Shown piece by piece: positions 30,942 through 39,737 of a stretch of DNA of 43,695 bases. The stretch is from a virus. How positions within the stretch are numbered: the first letter of the stretch is position 1; each line of letters begins with the position of its first letter. The stretch lies in IMG/VR virus record IMGVR_UViG_3300049477_000066, positions 1 through 43,695 of that record. One strand, 5' to 3'. A model generated the notes under the pieces. The model ran no database searches. It saw only the letters and a program-made list of their open reading frames with translations, and was not told where the DNA came from. Position numbers and translations under genes: made by a program.

Positions 30942-33011
30942 TTATTGGGCTTGCGGCCCAGTTATTACTTGTTCAGGTTGCGCCTGTCCAAGACCTTGCA
31001 GTATAGGGGCCTGCTGAACCTGATTGCTTTCGGCGTTCATTTCAGCTACGACCTGTGGTGGGAGATTCTCAATTGATTGAGTGTAAAACCCTTGTTGCTC
31101 TAATCTCTGTACAAGCCACTGCATAGAAGCAGAAGGGACTTTAATCCTTTCGACCCTCTGTGTCATTGGGTTATACCAAGATGCGTTAACAGTAATAAGG
31201 AATCCGCCGCTAGGTATCATCCCGAGGTTACCCTGAGTGATGGCGGATTTCTGTTCATCCATATACATCGCATGCTCGCTGCGTCTATTTACATACCCCT
31301 CTTGTACTTCGGGGTTTAAGAATCTGAAATCAGGCTTCTTCATTCTATGGGTTAGTGCGTTAATCATATACTCATGATTATCTTCTGGATTCGCTGGGAT
31401 GTAAACACCTCTATCCAGCGCCAATATATCATTCATTGCGTTATCAGCATTGACTGTCAAGTTAGAGAACGTCCGACCCTCATTACCCATGGGTAAGTTT
31501 TTAATCAACTCACCTATTTGGTCTGGCCCTAGCTGATTGCCTGCATACTGGAGAGTTTGAGTAATGGAAAGTATCTTGCCAAACTTGCTTTCAATGTCGC
31601 CTGATTGTGGAATAAGTTTAAAATCATATCCGTCATCGGACATAGTCTTAAACTCTTCTATGTTCATGACCTCTGTTCTACCAGCAATTTTGATTACATG
31701 CTGGTCTGTCAGATATTTCTTGGCCATAGCTAGGATTGTTTTAAATAAGCTACGCTCAAATCTTTCGTACTTTGTAATATATGGTACGAATTTCTTTTTT
31801 TCTCTCATTGATCTGTATAGCAATTGGTATGGGTCGCCTAGCTGCTCTTTGTCTTCTTTGACATCAGACAGACCACAGGCTTCATACATCTCACTAATCT
31901 GAGATAACTGATAACTCATATACTGTTCACCAGTTCTTCCCGGCTGAACTGTAGGTGGCGCTCCAGATACTTTATAAACTCTGACGCCATCTACCTTCCC
32001 ATGGCTGACGATCTTTGCACCCTGTTGGATGTAAACCTTATCATCACCGACCGTGATCTGATGTTCGGCCATCTTGCTTGCAGATCGGTTGATTTCAATC
32101 TGATATGGTCTGCATACCTTAATGATTGATATTCCTCTTGGTGTAGTTGTTAAGTCGTCAAACACTTGACCTATTAGCGGATAAATACCAAATGGCAATT
32201 CGTCTTCTGTGATTTTCATTTTATCGGTGAATAGAACATACCAGCCATTCGGGTTTACGATTGATGGCTTAACAAATAACTCCATCACCATGACCTGATC
32301 TTTGCGCTCTCTGTATTCACCAGTGTTAGCATCGAATAATTTGACAGTGCCTTGGCTTGAAGCTGCTACATTCTCCAGTTGATCTGGTGCCAGCTTGCCA
32401 ACCATTAGCTTGAACTCTTCGATATCTACCATGGATTCGTGAATCCACCAGCGAGATTCTTCTTTGCTTCTGGCATTAGGGTCACGCTTAAGGTCAAAGC
32501 CAAACACTCTGTCGACTACGAACTCGCCAAGTCTAGACTCCTTGCCTTCTTCGTCTACGACCTTGGTGCCCTTACCGTAATCGAATCTTATCTTACCCCA
32601 GCATTCGCCAATGATTACTTGGTCGCTGACGAACTTATCACGAAGTTCTTCCCAGTCGTTTGTCTCTTTAACCCACCGCATCACAGAGTTATTCATCTCC
32701 GCCTTCTTCACATCCTGCACTTCGTCCTCATTGAACGGTACGGCTTGTGTCGACGGGTTCCCGTCCAGTGTGGCATTGATAAATATATTTGTGATTCTAT
32801 GGATATGGTTCTTTGTAAGCCTGATTGATTGGTCTTGGCTTATAATTCCGCGCTCTCTGAACTGCTCGATCATTGTCCTGCTGCTCTGCGCCTTCTTGTA
32901 ATGCTCGCCAGCTCTTAGCAATACGTTTGTGCGCTGCTCCGCGCATAGCTTTTCGTCGATACGCTTACCCTCTTCATACATCTTTCTGAGTTTTTCAAGG
33001 GTATATTCCAT
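30942..33011 (-). CDS. Portal protein
   Basis: 689 residues from ATG 33011, which has AGGAGC upstream; longer in-frame starts run into the preceding gene. The sequence has the P22-type portal order: a helical N-terminus (YTLEKLRKMYEEGKRID), N-H-I-H-R-I-T-N-I-F-I-N, a G-E-C-W-G-K-I-R-F-D-Y core, a wing and crown region, and a long helical C-terminus rich in Gln. It sits between terminase and scaffold. The portal forms the dodecameric DNA gate at one capsid vertex. Confidence 0.85.
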   Translation of the reverse strand: MEYTLEKLRKMYEEGKRIDEKLCAEQRTNVLLRAGEHYKKAQSSRTMIEQFRERGIISQDQSIRLTKNHIHRITNIFINATLDGNPSTQAVPFNEDEVQDVKKAEMNNSVMRWVKETNDWEELRDKFVSDQVIIGECWGKIRFDYGKGTKVVDEEGKESRLGEFVVDRVFGFDLKRDPNARSKEESRWWIHESMVDIEEFKLMVGKLAPDQLENVAASSQGTVKLFDANTGEYRERKDQVMVMELFVKPSIVNPNGWYVLFTDKMKITEDELPFGIYPLIGQVFDDLTTTPRGISIIKVCRPYQIEINRSASKMAEHQITVGDDKVYIQQGAKIVSHGKVDGVRVYKVSGAPPTVQPGRTGEQYMSYQLSQISEMYEACGLSDVKEDKEQLGDPYQLLYRSMREKKKFVPYITKYERFERSLFKTILAMAKKYLTDQHVIKIAGRTEVMNIEEFKTMSDDGYDFKLIPQSGDIESKFGKILSITQTLQYAGNQLGPDQIGELIKNLPMGNEGRTFSNLTVNADNAMNDILALDRGVYIPANPEDNHEYMINALTHRMKKPDFRFLNPEVQEGYVNRRSEHAMYMDEQKSAITQGNLGMIPSGGFLITVNASWYNPMTQRVERIKVPSASMQWLVQRLEQQGFYTQSIENLPPQVVAEMNAESNQVQQAPILQGLGQAQPEQVITGPQAQ

Positions 33012-33012
33012 T

Positions 33013-33267
33013 CTATTGCTCCTGATCAGACATAAGTTTCTCGTACAGCAATGGGTCAACAAGCGCCAAATCTTCGACAGTATCAACATTTCTATCTGGC
33101 AATACTTCCCTTTCGTTCGGCAGTAGTTGCTGATTACCTAAGTGTTCCTTAATAACTGTTGGACAGTCTATATTAATTGAGATGTGTTGACCATCCTTGA
33201 CTGGTAGCATTATAACAACCCTTCCCATATCCTTCAAGCTCTTAACCAGCTCGATAATCTCAGCCAT
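33013..33267 (-). CDS. Hypothetical protein between terminase and portal, 84 aa
   Basis: ATG 33267 overlaps the terminase stop by eight bases; no strong ribosome site, so it is probably translated by coupling. Residues 1-45 form an alpha/beta domain (VVIMLPVKDGQHISINIDCP), then Asp/Glu/Leu-rich helices. In this position many phages keep a small head-completion or packaging accessory protein. Confidence 0.6.
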   Translation of the reverse strand: MAEIIELVKSLKDMGRVVIMLPVKDGQHISINIDCPTVIKEHLGNQQLLPNEREVLPDRNVDTVEDLALVDPLLYEKLMSDQEQ

Positions 33268-34870
33268 CGAGTAGGTCGTTGAACTCCTGCATCTCTGCTG
33301 TCGCGTATTCCCCGATGATTGATTGGTAGTAATCCTCTGTCTCTTTTTTTGTCCAACCCCTAACTCTTTCTCCATTTCCATTCCCCTCTCCTTCACTGCC
33401 GACAGCGACTATATTACCGCTAGCAAGCAAGCTTTCCCAATCTATAGGTACAGTAACAAGAGCATATCTTAAAGCATCTACTAAATCATCCTTGTTCTTT
33501 GTCTTGTCTTTGTTATTTCCCAGCCCCTCAATCTCATGGACTAGCTTTAACCCCTCATCTTCTAGGTCTGTTGGGTCATAATTGATTTCAAGTATGCCCA
33601 TCTTGAGCGCGGTATTTAGCGCGAGTTCACCGATGGCATGGCTCTTATTCGCCTTGGCCCAAGACTCACCAGCACGTTCTACGATTGTCCCGAAGTCTTT
33701 GGACGAGTAGTCATACGACTGCATGACTGGGGTTATGTTGCCTCTAAGCTTGGTATATTCCTTAAAGATGTCATCAGCAGTTGTGATTATGTTGTCCATC
33801 CTGCGCATCTTGAATGCTTTTATCTTTTTTAGGTCTGGAGATACCGCTAAAAAAACAATCCCTGCTGGGTGTGCATCACCACCACTACCGATGTCTACGC
33901 CTGTGTAGATTTGCCAGTTAGGAGGTGCGCCTCTGTAGTATCCGCCACCAGTTGTCTTGTGAAACGGTTTAAGATTGCGTTCTCTATCGAATCCTGTGTA
34001 CTTTAGGCCACCAGTTTTGACAAATTTACCATGGACACGCCTATTAACCTCGGCTTGGTTCTTACAATTAGATATAACAGTGGAGATTCTCTGCTTAGTC
34101 CATCGACTCGGTGTGCCATCTGCATAATATTCGCAATCAAACATGGAAATTTGGCGCTTCCATGCGTCCGGCCACTTCTCTCCAGCGTTTCCGACCTCTT
34201 CGATCACTGAACGCCAGAACTCTTGGCCTATTGTTGCAGTAAATGCCATGGAAAAGTAGCCATCTGTCGCAAAAAGTCGCGCTTGTAGCTCTGGAAGTAT
34301 GTTTTCTGGCAGTTCTTCGTCACAATCTATGGCAAAAACTGTACCAGATTGCAAATCATGCACGTTTTGGTTGTATGTTTTGAAGAAAATCTTGTATCCG
34401 CTGTTAAATTCTATGCTTCTAAGCATCTTATTCTGCCAAGTGTCCTTCCATCCGTACACTGGATGGTCTTTATAAGGGCCTCTTGGTAGATAGTATGGAA
34501 CCCACTTCTCTTCAAACTCAGTGTTGGTGGTGTCTTGGTTCGGGTACAGATACCAACTGTATGGCATGGTCTTCGGGTTGATCTTGAACGCTTCCGGCCA
34601 TAGATCATTCCATATATCTGGTCTTGTAGCTATGTCTAGCCTGTCCATGATCTGAATAGTCGACTTGCCAATCTGGTTAGCAGCACAGATCAATCTTTTC
34701 TTATTGAACTTCGCATCCTTGTATTGGAGCTGCCACTTGTACAGGTTCAGCCCATGCAAGTGCGGCAAGCCTTCAACAAGCTTTAGCTTATGTTCGAGAA
34801 GCCTCAGCTTTTCAGCTTTAACCGTGAGTAAATGTTTATCGTTATTCAGGGACACCAGTAACTCCGCCAT
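33260..34870 (-). CDS. terL: Terminase large subunit
   Basis: 536 residues from ATG 34870. ATPase domain: L-I-C-A-A-N-Q-I-G-K-S (Walker A-like) near residue 62 and V-F-A-I-D-C-D-E-E-L-P (Walker B with catalytic Glu). Nuclease domain: T-G-V-D-I-G-S-G-G-D as the first acid, Y-D-Y-S-S-K-D-F-G in the middle, and D-D-L-V-D-A-L-R-Y-A near the C-terminus. This enzyme drives DNA into the capsid and cuts it. It overlaps the His-rich gene by 29 bases. With the P22-type portal, headful packaging is plausible and would fit a circularly permuted genome. Confidence 0.9.
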   Translation of the reverse strand: MAELLVSLNNDKHLLTVKAEKLRLLEHKLKLVEGLPHLHGLNLYKWQLQYKDAKFNKKRLICAANQIGKSTIQIMDRLDIATRPDIWNDLWPEAFKINPKTMPYSWYLYPNQDTTNTEFEEKWVPYYLPRGPYKDHPVYGWKDTWQNKMLRSIEFNSGYKIFFKTYNQNVHDLQSGTVFAIDCDEELPENILPELQARLFATDGYFSMAFTATIGQEFWRSVIEEVGNAGEKWPDAWKRQISMFDCEYYADGTPSRWTKQRISTVISNCKNQAEVNRRVHGKFVKTGGLKYTGFDRERNLKPFHKTTGGGYYRGAPPNWQIYTGVDIGSGGDAHPAGIVFLAVSPDLKKIKAFKMRRMDNIITTADDIFKEYTKLRGNITPVMQSYDYSSKDFGTIVERAGESWAKANKSHAIGELALNTALKMGILEINYDPTDLEDEGLKLVHEIEGLGNNKDKTKNKDDLVDALRYALVTVPIDWESLLASGNIVAVGSEGEGNGNGERVRGWTKKETEDYYQSIIGEYATAEMQEFNDLLDG

Positions 34871-35063
34871 CTGCCAATTTATGTACATGATCAGGAGAAT
34901 CATTCTCAGTCATTGTCCTCTCACCTTCACCGTATGTGTGGGCATGGGTGTTATCCATCGCAGGAATTGCTCCGCTTGTAAGGCTTCCGTCTGGCAATGA
35001 GTGAACGTGATCGCTATTGTCACTATTGCTCATGCGTTTTAGTTGTTTCATATCTAATGCCAT
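34842..35063 (-). CDS. Small His-rich protein with DHVH repeats, 73 aa
   Basis: ATG 35063 after AGGAG. Two copies of D-H-V-H-x-L-x-D-G (SLPDG, KLADG), plus T-H-A-H between them, in a Thr/Gly-rich context. Clusters of H-x-H could bind zinc or another metal. It overlaps the terminase start by 29 bases and belongs to the packaging operon. No recognised family. Confidence 0.6.
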   Translation of the reverse strand: MALDMKQLKRMSNSDNSDHVHSLPDGSLTSGAIPAMDNTHAHTYGEGERTMTENDSPDHVHKLADGGVTGVPE

Positions 35064-35206
35064 TTATGTCTCCTAGAATCCTCTGCAATATACCGTTCCA
35101 ACTTTTCTTTTAATGAGTAATTTAGTTTGTACGCCTCTTCTGCGCATCTTGCTTTCTTGCTGGTGACTTGACCATACTTATTCCTCGTTGGCCCATTCGA
35201 CGTCAT
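35054..35206 (-). CDS. Hypothetical basic protein, 50 aa
   Basis: ATG 35206 has GGAG six bases upstream; the ORF is open further upstream but would overlap the terminase small subunit more deeply. Basic, helical, with S-K-K-A-R-C-A-E-E-A-Y-K. Overlaps its upstream neighbour by 29 bases and its downstream neighbour by ten. No function assigned. Confidence 0.5.
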   Translation of the reverse strand: MTSNGPTRNKYGQVTSKKARCAEEAYKLNYSLKEKLERYIAEDSRRHKWH

Positions 35207-35891
35207 CTCCTTCTCCAGCTCTGACAGTCTTGCTGTGACCAATGAGTATAGGTTGTAGATTACTTGCTCCATCTTCACCAAGCCTTGTTTCTAGTTCTTT
35301 AAGCCTAGCATTAATTTTATCCATGTCAAATCCTACGACCTTATCGTCTGAGCTTGCGTTGGAATTAATATTAATCTGACGCTCAACTGGCTTGCCCATT
35401 GACCTGTCTTCTACTTGTTTGATCGTTTGTAATAGAACAAATGCTTTCTTAGGGCATGTCTGAGTAATAGTCTCAAACTCGCCGTCTTCGTTCTTTATAC
35501 GCTTCTGTACTGTGATTTCCATCGACATCAAATCTTTATATCTAGACATGGCCATATCGACCATGGTCATCATATAGCTGTCATATTCTTTATTCGGTAG
35601 AAGCAGCCATGCTAAGAATTTTTTGTTTTTCAATATCTCAGAAAAGTAAATCCTACCGCAAACGTCCTGATATATATCGACAGGCTTAACTGTTTTGCCT
35701 GTGATTCCGGCCTCGCTTATCCTTTCCCAGAATGAACGCTTGAGTGCGTACATAATATAACTAGGTCTAAGCTGCTTCTCCATTTCGTCTTCGCTTAGAG
35801 CCATGTCTTGTTCGGTCAATGAAGCTACGTATTCTTTTAGATTTCCCGTCAAGAATGACAGGATTCCCCCGTTGATAACTTCGCCCTGCAT
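35178..35891 (-). CDS. Putative terminase small subunit
   Basis: 237 residues. Helical N-terminal half with K-R-S-F-W-E-R-I-S-E-A-G-I and F-L-A-W-L-L-L-P-N-K-E-Y-D, then A-F-V-L-L-Q-T-I-K-Q-V-E-D-R-S-M-G-K-P-V-E-R, a segment common in small terminases, and a coiled-coil tail (NARLKELETRLGEDG). It lies two small genes before the large terminase. The call rests on motif resemblance and gene order. Confidence 0.55.
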   Translation of the reverse strand: MQGEVINGGILSFLTGNLKEYVASLTEQDMALSEDEMEKQLRPSYIMYALKRSFWERISEAGITGKTVKPVDIYQDVCGRIYFSEILKNKKFLAWLLLPNKEYDSYMMTMVDMAMSRYKDLMSMEITVQKRIKNEDGEFETITQTCPKKAFVLLQTIKQVEDRSMGKPVERQININSNASSDDKVVGFDMDKINARLKELETRLGEDGASNLQPILIGHSKTVRAGEGDDVEWANEE

Positions 35892-35894
35892 CTA

Positions 35895-36227
35895 TCACCC
35901 CATAGGTAAGATAGGCATGTCTCCAGCGTTTTCCTCTGCTGGTATGTTCATGCCACCCAGCAAGTCTTGTCCGATGGCCACAGGCCCAGAACCTTCCGAC
36001 ATCATCTTCTTGATGAAGTCTTCCTTAATCTTCTCTTCTTTTTGCTGAGACTTCAAGTGATCTGATGCATTTCTTCTGTTATCTTTTTCATCATTCGCTT
36101 GAGCTATCTGTGCATCCATCATCCTTAAAAACTTATTCTTCTGCGTCTTCAGGTCTGATATCTGATTGTCGGTTTCAATCTTGGCTTTTTCGTTTATGAA
36201 ATAGACACTGTCTAATAGATTGGCCAT
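35895..36227 (-). CDS. Coiled-coil protein, 110 aa
   Basis: Charged helices over residues 10-75 (Lys/Gln/Asp/Glu-rich) form a long coiled coil, followed by a Gly/Pro/Ala tail with G-P-V-A-I-G-Q-D-L-L-G-G-M. Second gene of the leftward operon. No family recognised; possibly a packaging or minor structural protein. Confidence 0.6.
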   Translation of the reverse strand: MANLLDSVYFINEKAKIETDNQISDLKTQKNKFLRMMDAQIAQANDEKDNRRNASDHLKSQQKEEKIKEDFIKKMMSEGSGPVAIGQDLLGGMNIPAEENAGDMPILPMG

Positions 36228-36229
36228 GA

Positions 36230-38158
36230 CTATCTCCTGCCCTTCTTCATGTTCTTTCTGATTTTATCAATGGTCGTGCTTCTTAAATCATCCTGCACTG
36301 CGTTTAAATCTTGCATGGCCTTGAGGTCTTGTGCGCTCATTTCATTTTCATTCAGCATCTCCATGCGCTTAACTCTTGCATCATTCTCTCTTAAGCGCTC
36401 GTCCAATGTTGGAACTGGCTGAGCTGCCTGTGGTGCTTCCTGTGCAGCTGCATCTTTCTTCTTGCTTTTCAGAAGACTCCAAAGGACAGAGCCTACCCCT
36501 AAAGCGCCAAGTCCTACCCCTGCACCAGTCATTAGCTTGCCTCCGATGCTCATGCCTTTCTTGCCGACTTCTCCTGCAACTTTCTTGACGATCTTATCCT
36601 CTGCTCTTGCTATAGCACCAGCAGCACCAGTAGCAGCATTTGCTTCTTTTCTTAGTGCATCAATAGATGAAATCGGTACATCATCGGCCACAGTGAGCTT
36701 TGGTTTAGCGGTGGATTTTCTTGGAGCCTCTAGCTCTAGATTCTGTGGAATAACAGGAGGTAATTCCTTAGACATAATCGGAGCTATCTCTGACTGAATA
36801 TCAGCAGCCCTTTGAACATCTGCTATAGATGATACGCCCTTTGGTATAGCTGGTGGAACATCAGAAGCTCTAACTAAAGCATTGTCTAATGAAGACCCTG
36901 CTTCTCTTAGTGCGTTCTTTGGTGTGTTGGTCAGCACATGTGGATTGGATTTGAAACGACCAACCTGATTATCTAAGTCTTCCATGGCATCCTGCAATGC
37001 TTGGATAGCATCGTCTGGGTCTGTCGCTGCCATGATCTTAGGGATATGTTTCTCCTCTATCATCTTCGCGATGTCGTCTGACATCTGGCCAAACACTGTA
37101 TCGTTAACCCCGTTACCGCCGGGTATTTTACCAACTGTTTTATGGAACTCACCTAGCGAATTTTGATATGAGCGACGGACTTGATTGACCATCTTATCGC
37201 GCTTGCCTTGACTAATAGCCCCGACTGCATCGTAAGCAGCCTCGGCTGGGACAGGAGGTGGTACAGCGTCAACAGCTTTAGCTGCTACGGATGTAGGGGT
37301 TGCTTTGGTAACTTTTGGTTCTCCTACAGAATAGGGAGTCTCGGCAGAGCCTTCGTCTATGATGTCTTGGATAGAACTTATGCGCTCGTCATTAGTTAAT
37401 GGCCTACTTGATAATGTTGCTCTTGCTCCATCAGGGCCGAATCCATCAGGCTCAATAGTCACATGCCTAGGGCCTTCTGGGAAATTGACAACTTTCTCTT
37501 GCTTTACCACTGGCTCAAATTTTAATGAATTACCATCGCTATCAATGCCATGTCTTTCGAGCTTCTCTGGTGCCCAATATTTGAGATCGCTAGGTCTAAC
37601 TTCCTTGCCTAGCTTGGTGGTTATTTTTTTTTCAGCATCCCTGTCAGCTTTCCATTTGGCATGTTGGTGGGAAATGTCGCTGGGTTTGCGAGTATCTTCT
37701 GCTTCGTTTAAAATATCAGGTTGGTCGAATTTAATTGTCTGCTCCCCGGTGCCTTTATTATATAGACCATCCTTTACAATCTCTAAGATGCCTTGATTCT
37801 TCAATCTTTTATATTCTTCTGGGGTAAGGCCAAGTGCGCCTCTCAATCTATTATCTAGTCTTTTCTTTTGGATATATTGATTGGCAGCTCCAGCAGTGGC
37901 AGCTCCTCCGACACCAAAAGCGGCAGCATTAACTCTATTGTCTTCGTTCTGCTTGCGCTCTGCTGCTCTGCGTTTAATTCCTTCTAAACTGTTAGGGTCT
38001 TCAATGGCAGCTTGATCTGCGGTCATGCCCATAGATGATGGGACTAACGCCATGGCAGCTGGGTTAAGTCCTGACGCCATGCCCAATAGAGTCTCAACTA
38101 AATCCTGCTCTGCGTTTAAAGTCTCTGCTGATCTAGCTGTCTTCTTCTTCGCTGCCAT
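36230..38158 (-). CDS. Large unknown protein, first gene of the leftward operon, 642 aa
   Basis: Lys/Ala-rich N-terminus, small Ala/Gly membrane-like stretch (residues 79-93), a long charged middle with many Asp, Pro and Lys, and a C-terminal hydrophobic segment (MTGAGVGLGALGVGSVLWSLL) followed by basic and helical sequence ending in KNMKKGRR. Membrane-like segments in a soluble, charged protein resemble internal ejection proteins, but its place before the terminase is unusual. No catalytic motif seen. Confidence 0.6.
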   Translation of the reverse strand: MAAKKKTARSAETLNAEQDLVETLLGMASGLNPAAMALVPSSMGMTADQAAIEDPNSLEGIKRRAAERKQNEDNRVNAAAFGVGGAATAGAANQYIQKKRLDNRLRGALGLTPEEYKRLKNQGILEIVKDGLYNKGTGEQTIKFDQPDILNEAEDTRKPSDISHQHAKWKADRDAEKKITTKLGKEVRPSDLKYWAPEKLERHGIDSDGNSLKFEPVVKQEKVVNFPEGPRHVTIEPDGFGPDGARATLSSRPLTNDERISSIQDIIDEGSAETPYSVGEPKVTKATPTSVAAKAVDAVPPPVPAEAAYDAVGAISQGKRDKMVNQVRRSYQNSLGEFHKTVGKIPGGNGVNDTVFGQMSDDIAKMIEEKHIPKIMAATDPDDAIQALQDAMEDLDNQVGRFKSNPHVLTNTPKNALREAGSSLDNALVRASDVPPAIPKGVSSIADVQRAADIQSEIAPIMSKELPPVIPQNLELEAPRKSTAKPKLTVADDVPISSIDALRKEANAATGAAGAIARAEDKIVKKVAGEVGKKGMSIGGKLMTGAGVGLGALGVGSVLWSLLKSKKKDAAAQEAPQAAQPVPTLDERLRENDARVKRMEMLNENEMSAQDLKAMQDLNAVQDDLRSTTIDKIRKNMKKGRR

Positions 38159-38197
38159 ATTGTTGTCTCCGTCTGTAAGTTATTGAATATACATGAT

Positions 38198-38226
38198 ATG
38201 ATATATCACTAATTACTAAAAAGCAA
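38198..38226 (-). promoter_or_regulatory. Candidate leftward sigma70-type promoter
   Basis: On the minus strand: TTGCTT (38226-38221), 17-base spacer, TATCAT (38203-38198), about 40 bases before the first late gene at 38158. The -10 overlaps a GATATATC palindrome. Weak consensus, but it is the only candidate in the short leader. Confidence 0.4.
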
Positions 38227-38283
38227 TACAGGCCATTTTTAAGGGTGGTATCCAGCCGTGTCAGCCATATAAAACCGCGGGGC

Positions 38284-38298
38284 AAACAAATTTTGTTT
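38284..38298. promoter_or_regulatory. Operator-like inverted repeat
   Basis: AAACAAA-T-TTTGTTT, a perfect seven-base inverted repeat with one central base, inside the divergent control region. Typical of a dimeric HTH protein site; candidates are the products of 2231-2590 or 1927-2316 (inference). Confidence 0.4.
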
Positions 38299-38817
38299 AT
38301 GCACACCGAGTTATAGCTAATAGACTAGAGGCAACCTTAAAAGCCTGATATCACATAGCTGAAATGCTGCTATGCGTATCGAATCTAAGTTTCCTGCTTT
38401 CACTCTTACTAAGGTCGATTTACTGAGAAGCATGCTTCCCCCACCCACGACCACAAGACAAACACTACGAACAAACTTGCGTAAGAGATCAGAGTACATT
38501 CTTAGATATCCCATAATAGATGTGATGACATTAACGGGGCTAGCGTGGCCTGTGCGTAGGCAGTGTTTCGCTGAGCTGTGGTACGTCGTCATTTCCATCT
38601 TATGCCTATGTGGGGAGGAATTGTAATTGCTCTAAGTTTACAGCCAGAGCAGAGAGATGCTGATACCCACATTACCACAGAAGATCACATCTTGTTTTTC
38701 ATGTCAATAGGTGTGATTATTAGATATCGCAGTGTTCCTCTCCGTCGCTGCGATGTTCCTTCATGATGGTGGGTAGGTCTGCTAGGATTGTGGGTCTACT
38801 CACTTTCATGAGGTTGT

Positions 38818-39063
38818 ATGGCAACTAAAAAACATAATGAGAAGCGCAGTCAGCTTGTGATGAAGCGTCGCTATGATTCAGGAGATGCGCATGTGTCTAT
38901 CTGTAGATGTGGTCGATACTATAAGAGCAAGCAGATATTCGTCCAAAACCTAACACGCAGAGTCAGGCCTATATACGCTTGTTATCAATGCACGCATCAG
39001 ACGAAGCGGAAAGAGAAGGCGTTCGCTCGTATATCATCATTGCTGAGTCATGTGAATGAATAA
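38818..39063 (+). CDS. Small basic zinc-ribbon protein, 81 aa
   Basis: ATG 38818 after GAGG. Strongly basic (many Lys and Arg), with C-R-C-G (residues 29-32) and C-Y-Q-C (about 55-58) as a likely zinc site. It lies alone in the control region between the divergent operons. It may bind DNA or RNA, for example the nearby repeats. No family recognised. Confidence 0.6.
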   Translation: MATKKHNEKRSQLVMKRRYDSGDAHVSICRCGRYYKSKQIFVQNLTRRVRPIYACYQCTHQTKRKEKAFARISSLLSHVNE

Positions 39064-39203
39064 GGGTAGGTATGATAGAGTGGAGTTCTGGAATCTCCGA
39101 AGCTTTGCCGATACACCATCTTAGTCTATTGATTAGCCGCATCGTGTCATTAGTGTCTGTAGGTAGGACTGTTAGGTTCATGCGGTTAGTTTAGCTTTTT
39201 TTT

Positions 39204-39258
39204 GGGGGTATGGGTAGGGCATATTGATGGGGGTGAAGCGGTACGTCCCCCACCCCCC
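39204..39258. other. G-tract / C-tract palindromic block
   Basis: Four G tracts (39204-39208, 39212-39214, 39217-39219, 39229-39233), followed by CCCCC at 39247-39251 and CCCCCC at 39253-39258. The G tracts could form a quadruplex (one loop is nine bases); alternatively GGGGG pairs with CCCCC over a 13-base loop. A run of eight T precedes it (39196-39203). Confidence 0.5.
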
Positions 39259-39601
39259 TATCGAGCTGCGACGCACTGCCCTATAGACTAACCCTATATG
39301 CTGCACCGTGTCCAGGCCATTAGCCAAACTTATCAACTAACCTGTAACCCATCAGATATTCTACTTATACAATCCGCTAGCTCGCATGCTAGTCTGATCG
39401 GTTAATCATTCGATAGCTATCTGATTAGTAGATGATGGTCATATCATTATTAGATTGGACTGTGGGTAGGTGGGTAGGGTATATGAGCGAACGTGAGCAT
39501 ATAGCTATGTTTGTTTGATCCCTCAAACTCCTGTCTGCCTACCCAAACAATTGTTCACTTGACACGACATAACCGATCGGCTACACGACTGACCGCATAA
39601 C

Positions 39602-39623
39602 ATTCTACAGAAAAAAGTAGAAT
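39602..39623. terminator. Hairpin before the rightward promoter (weak terminator)
   Basis: ATTCTAC, loop AGAAAAAA-type, GTAGAAT, then CTTTTTA on the plus strand. Seven AT-rich pairs plus five T: a weak intrinsic terminator that could insulate the promoter at 39652 from upstream transcription. Confidence 0.45.
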
Positions 39624-39651
39624 CTTTTTACATTATATACAAATAAAATAG

Positions 39652-39680
39652 TTGACGTTCCATATCTGCAAGCGTATAAC
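39652..39680 (+). promoter_or_regulatory. Rightward promoter of the early operon
   Basis: TTGACG (39652-39657), 17-base spacer, TATAAC (39675-39680), with AT-rich DNA upstream (39621-39651). Close to the sigma70 consensus. Transcription would begin about 50 bases before the gene at 39738 and could run through the Ubl cassette and the replication genes. Confidence 0.75.
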
Positions 39681-39737
39681 TGCTTCATTGAAATTTGCTG
39701 CATCTATTGACTGCGGCAACTAACGGGAGATAGGACA

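Larger units (their letters stand above)
38159..38817. other. Divergent control region, left part
   Basis: Starts with the AT-rich promoter zone of the leftward operon (38159-38240), then an operator-like inverted repeat at 38284. Two short rightward open frames (84 residues at 38372-38626 and 54 residues from ATG 38602 to 38766) have no ribosome site and no recognisable domain; I do not call them as genes. Nothing else is evident apart from one GGGTAGG word near 38771. Confidence 0.55.
38771..39544. repeat. GGGTAGG repeated words (candidate iterons)
   Basis: GGGTAGG occurs at 38771-38777, 39064-39070, 39212-39218, 39464-39470 and 39472-39478, the last two in tandem, and inverted (CCTACCC) at 39538-39544. 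A looser GTAGGTAGG lies near 39160. Six copies of a heptamer in about 770 bases is far above chance. They lie in mostly non-coding DNA; an origin or regulator-binding role is plausible. Confidence 0.55.
39064..39737. other. Non-coding control/origin-candidate region
   Basis: No convincing gene over 674 bases. It holds four GGGTAGG words and one inverted copy, a G-rich then C-rich block (39204-39258), small hairpins such as CTAGC-TCGCAT-GCTAG near 39380-39400, a hairpin at 39602 and a promoter at 39652. Repeats plus strand-asymmetric G/C tracts suit a replication origin and regulatory region. No direct proof. Confidence 0.5.

Noticed and set aside
33268-33396. N-terminal extension of the 84-residue protein
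   Set aside because: The longer frame lies inside the terminase coding end and is Gln/Arg-rich without a ribosome site; ATG 33267 gives the usual short overlap.
36376-37796. Series of plus-strand open frames of 60-145 residues
   Set aside because: They lie opposite the 642-residue minus-strand gene, lack ribosome sites and have shadow-like compositions rich in Ser, Leu and Cys.
38317-38766. Short genes on either strand (93-residue minus frame; 84- and 62-residue plus frames)
   Set aside because: No ribosome sites, overlapping frames on both strands and no domain pattern; treated as non-coding control DNA.
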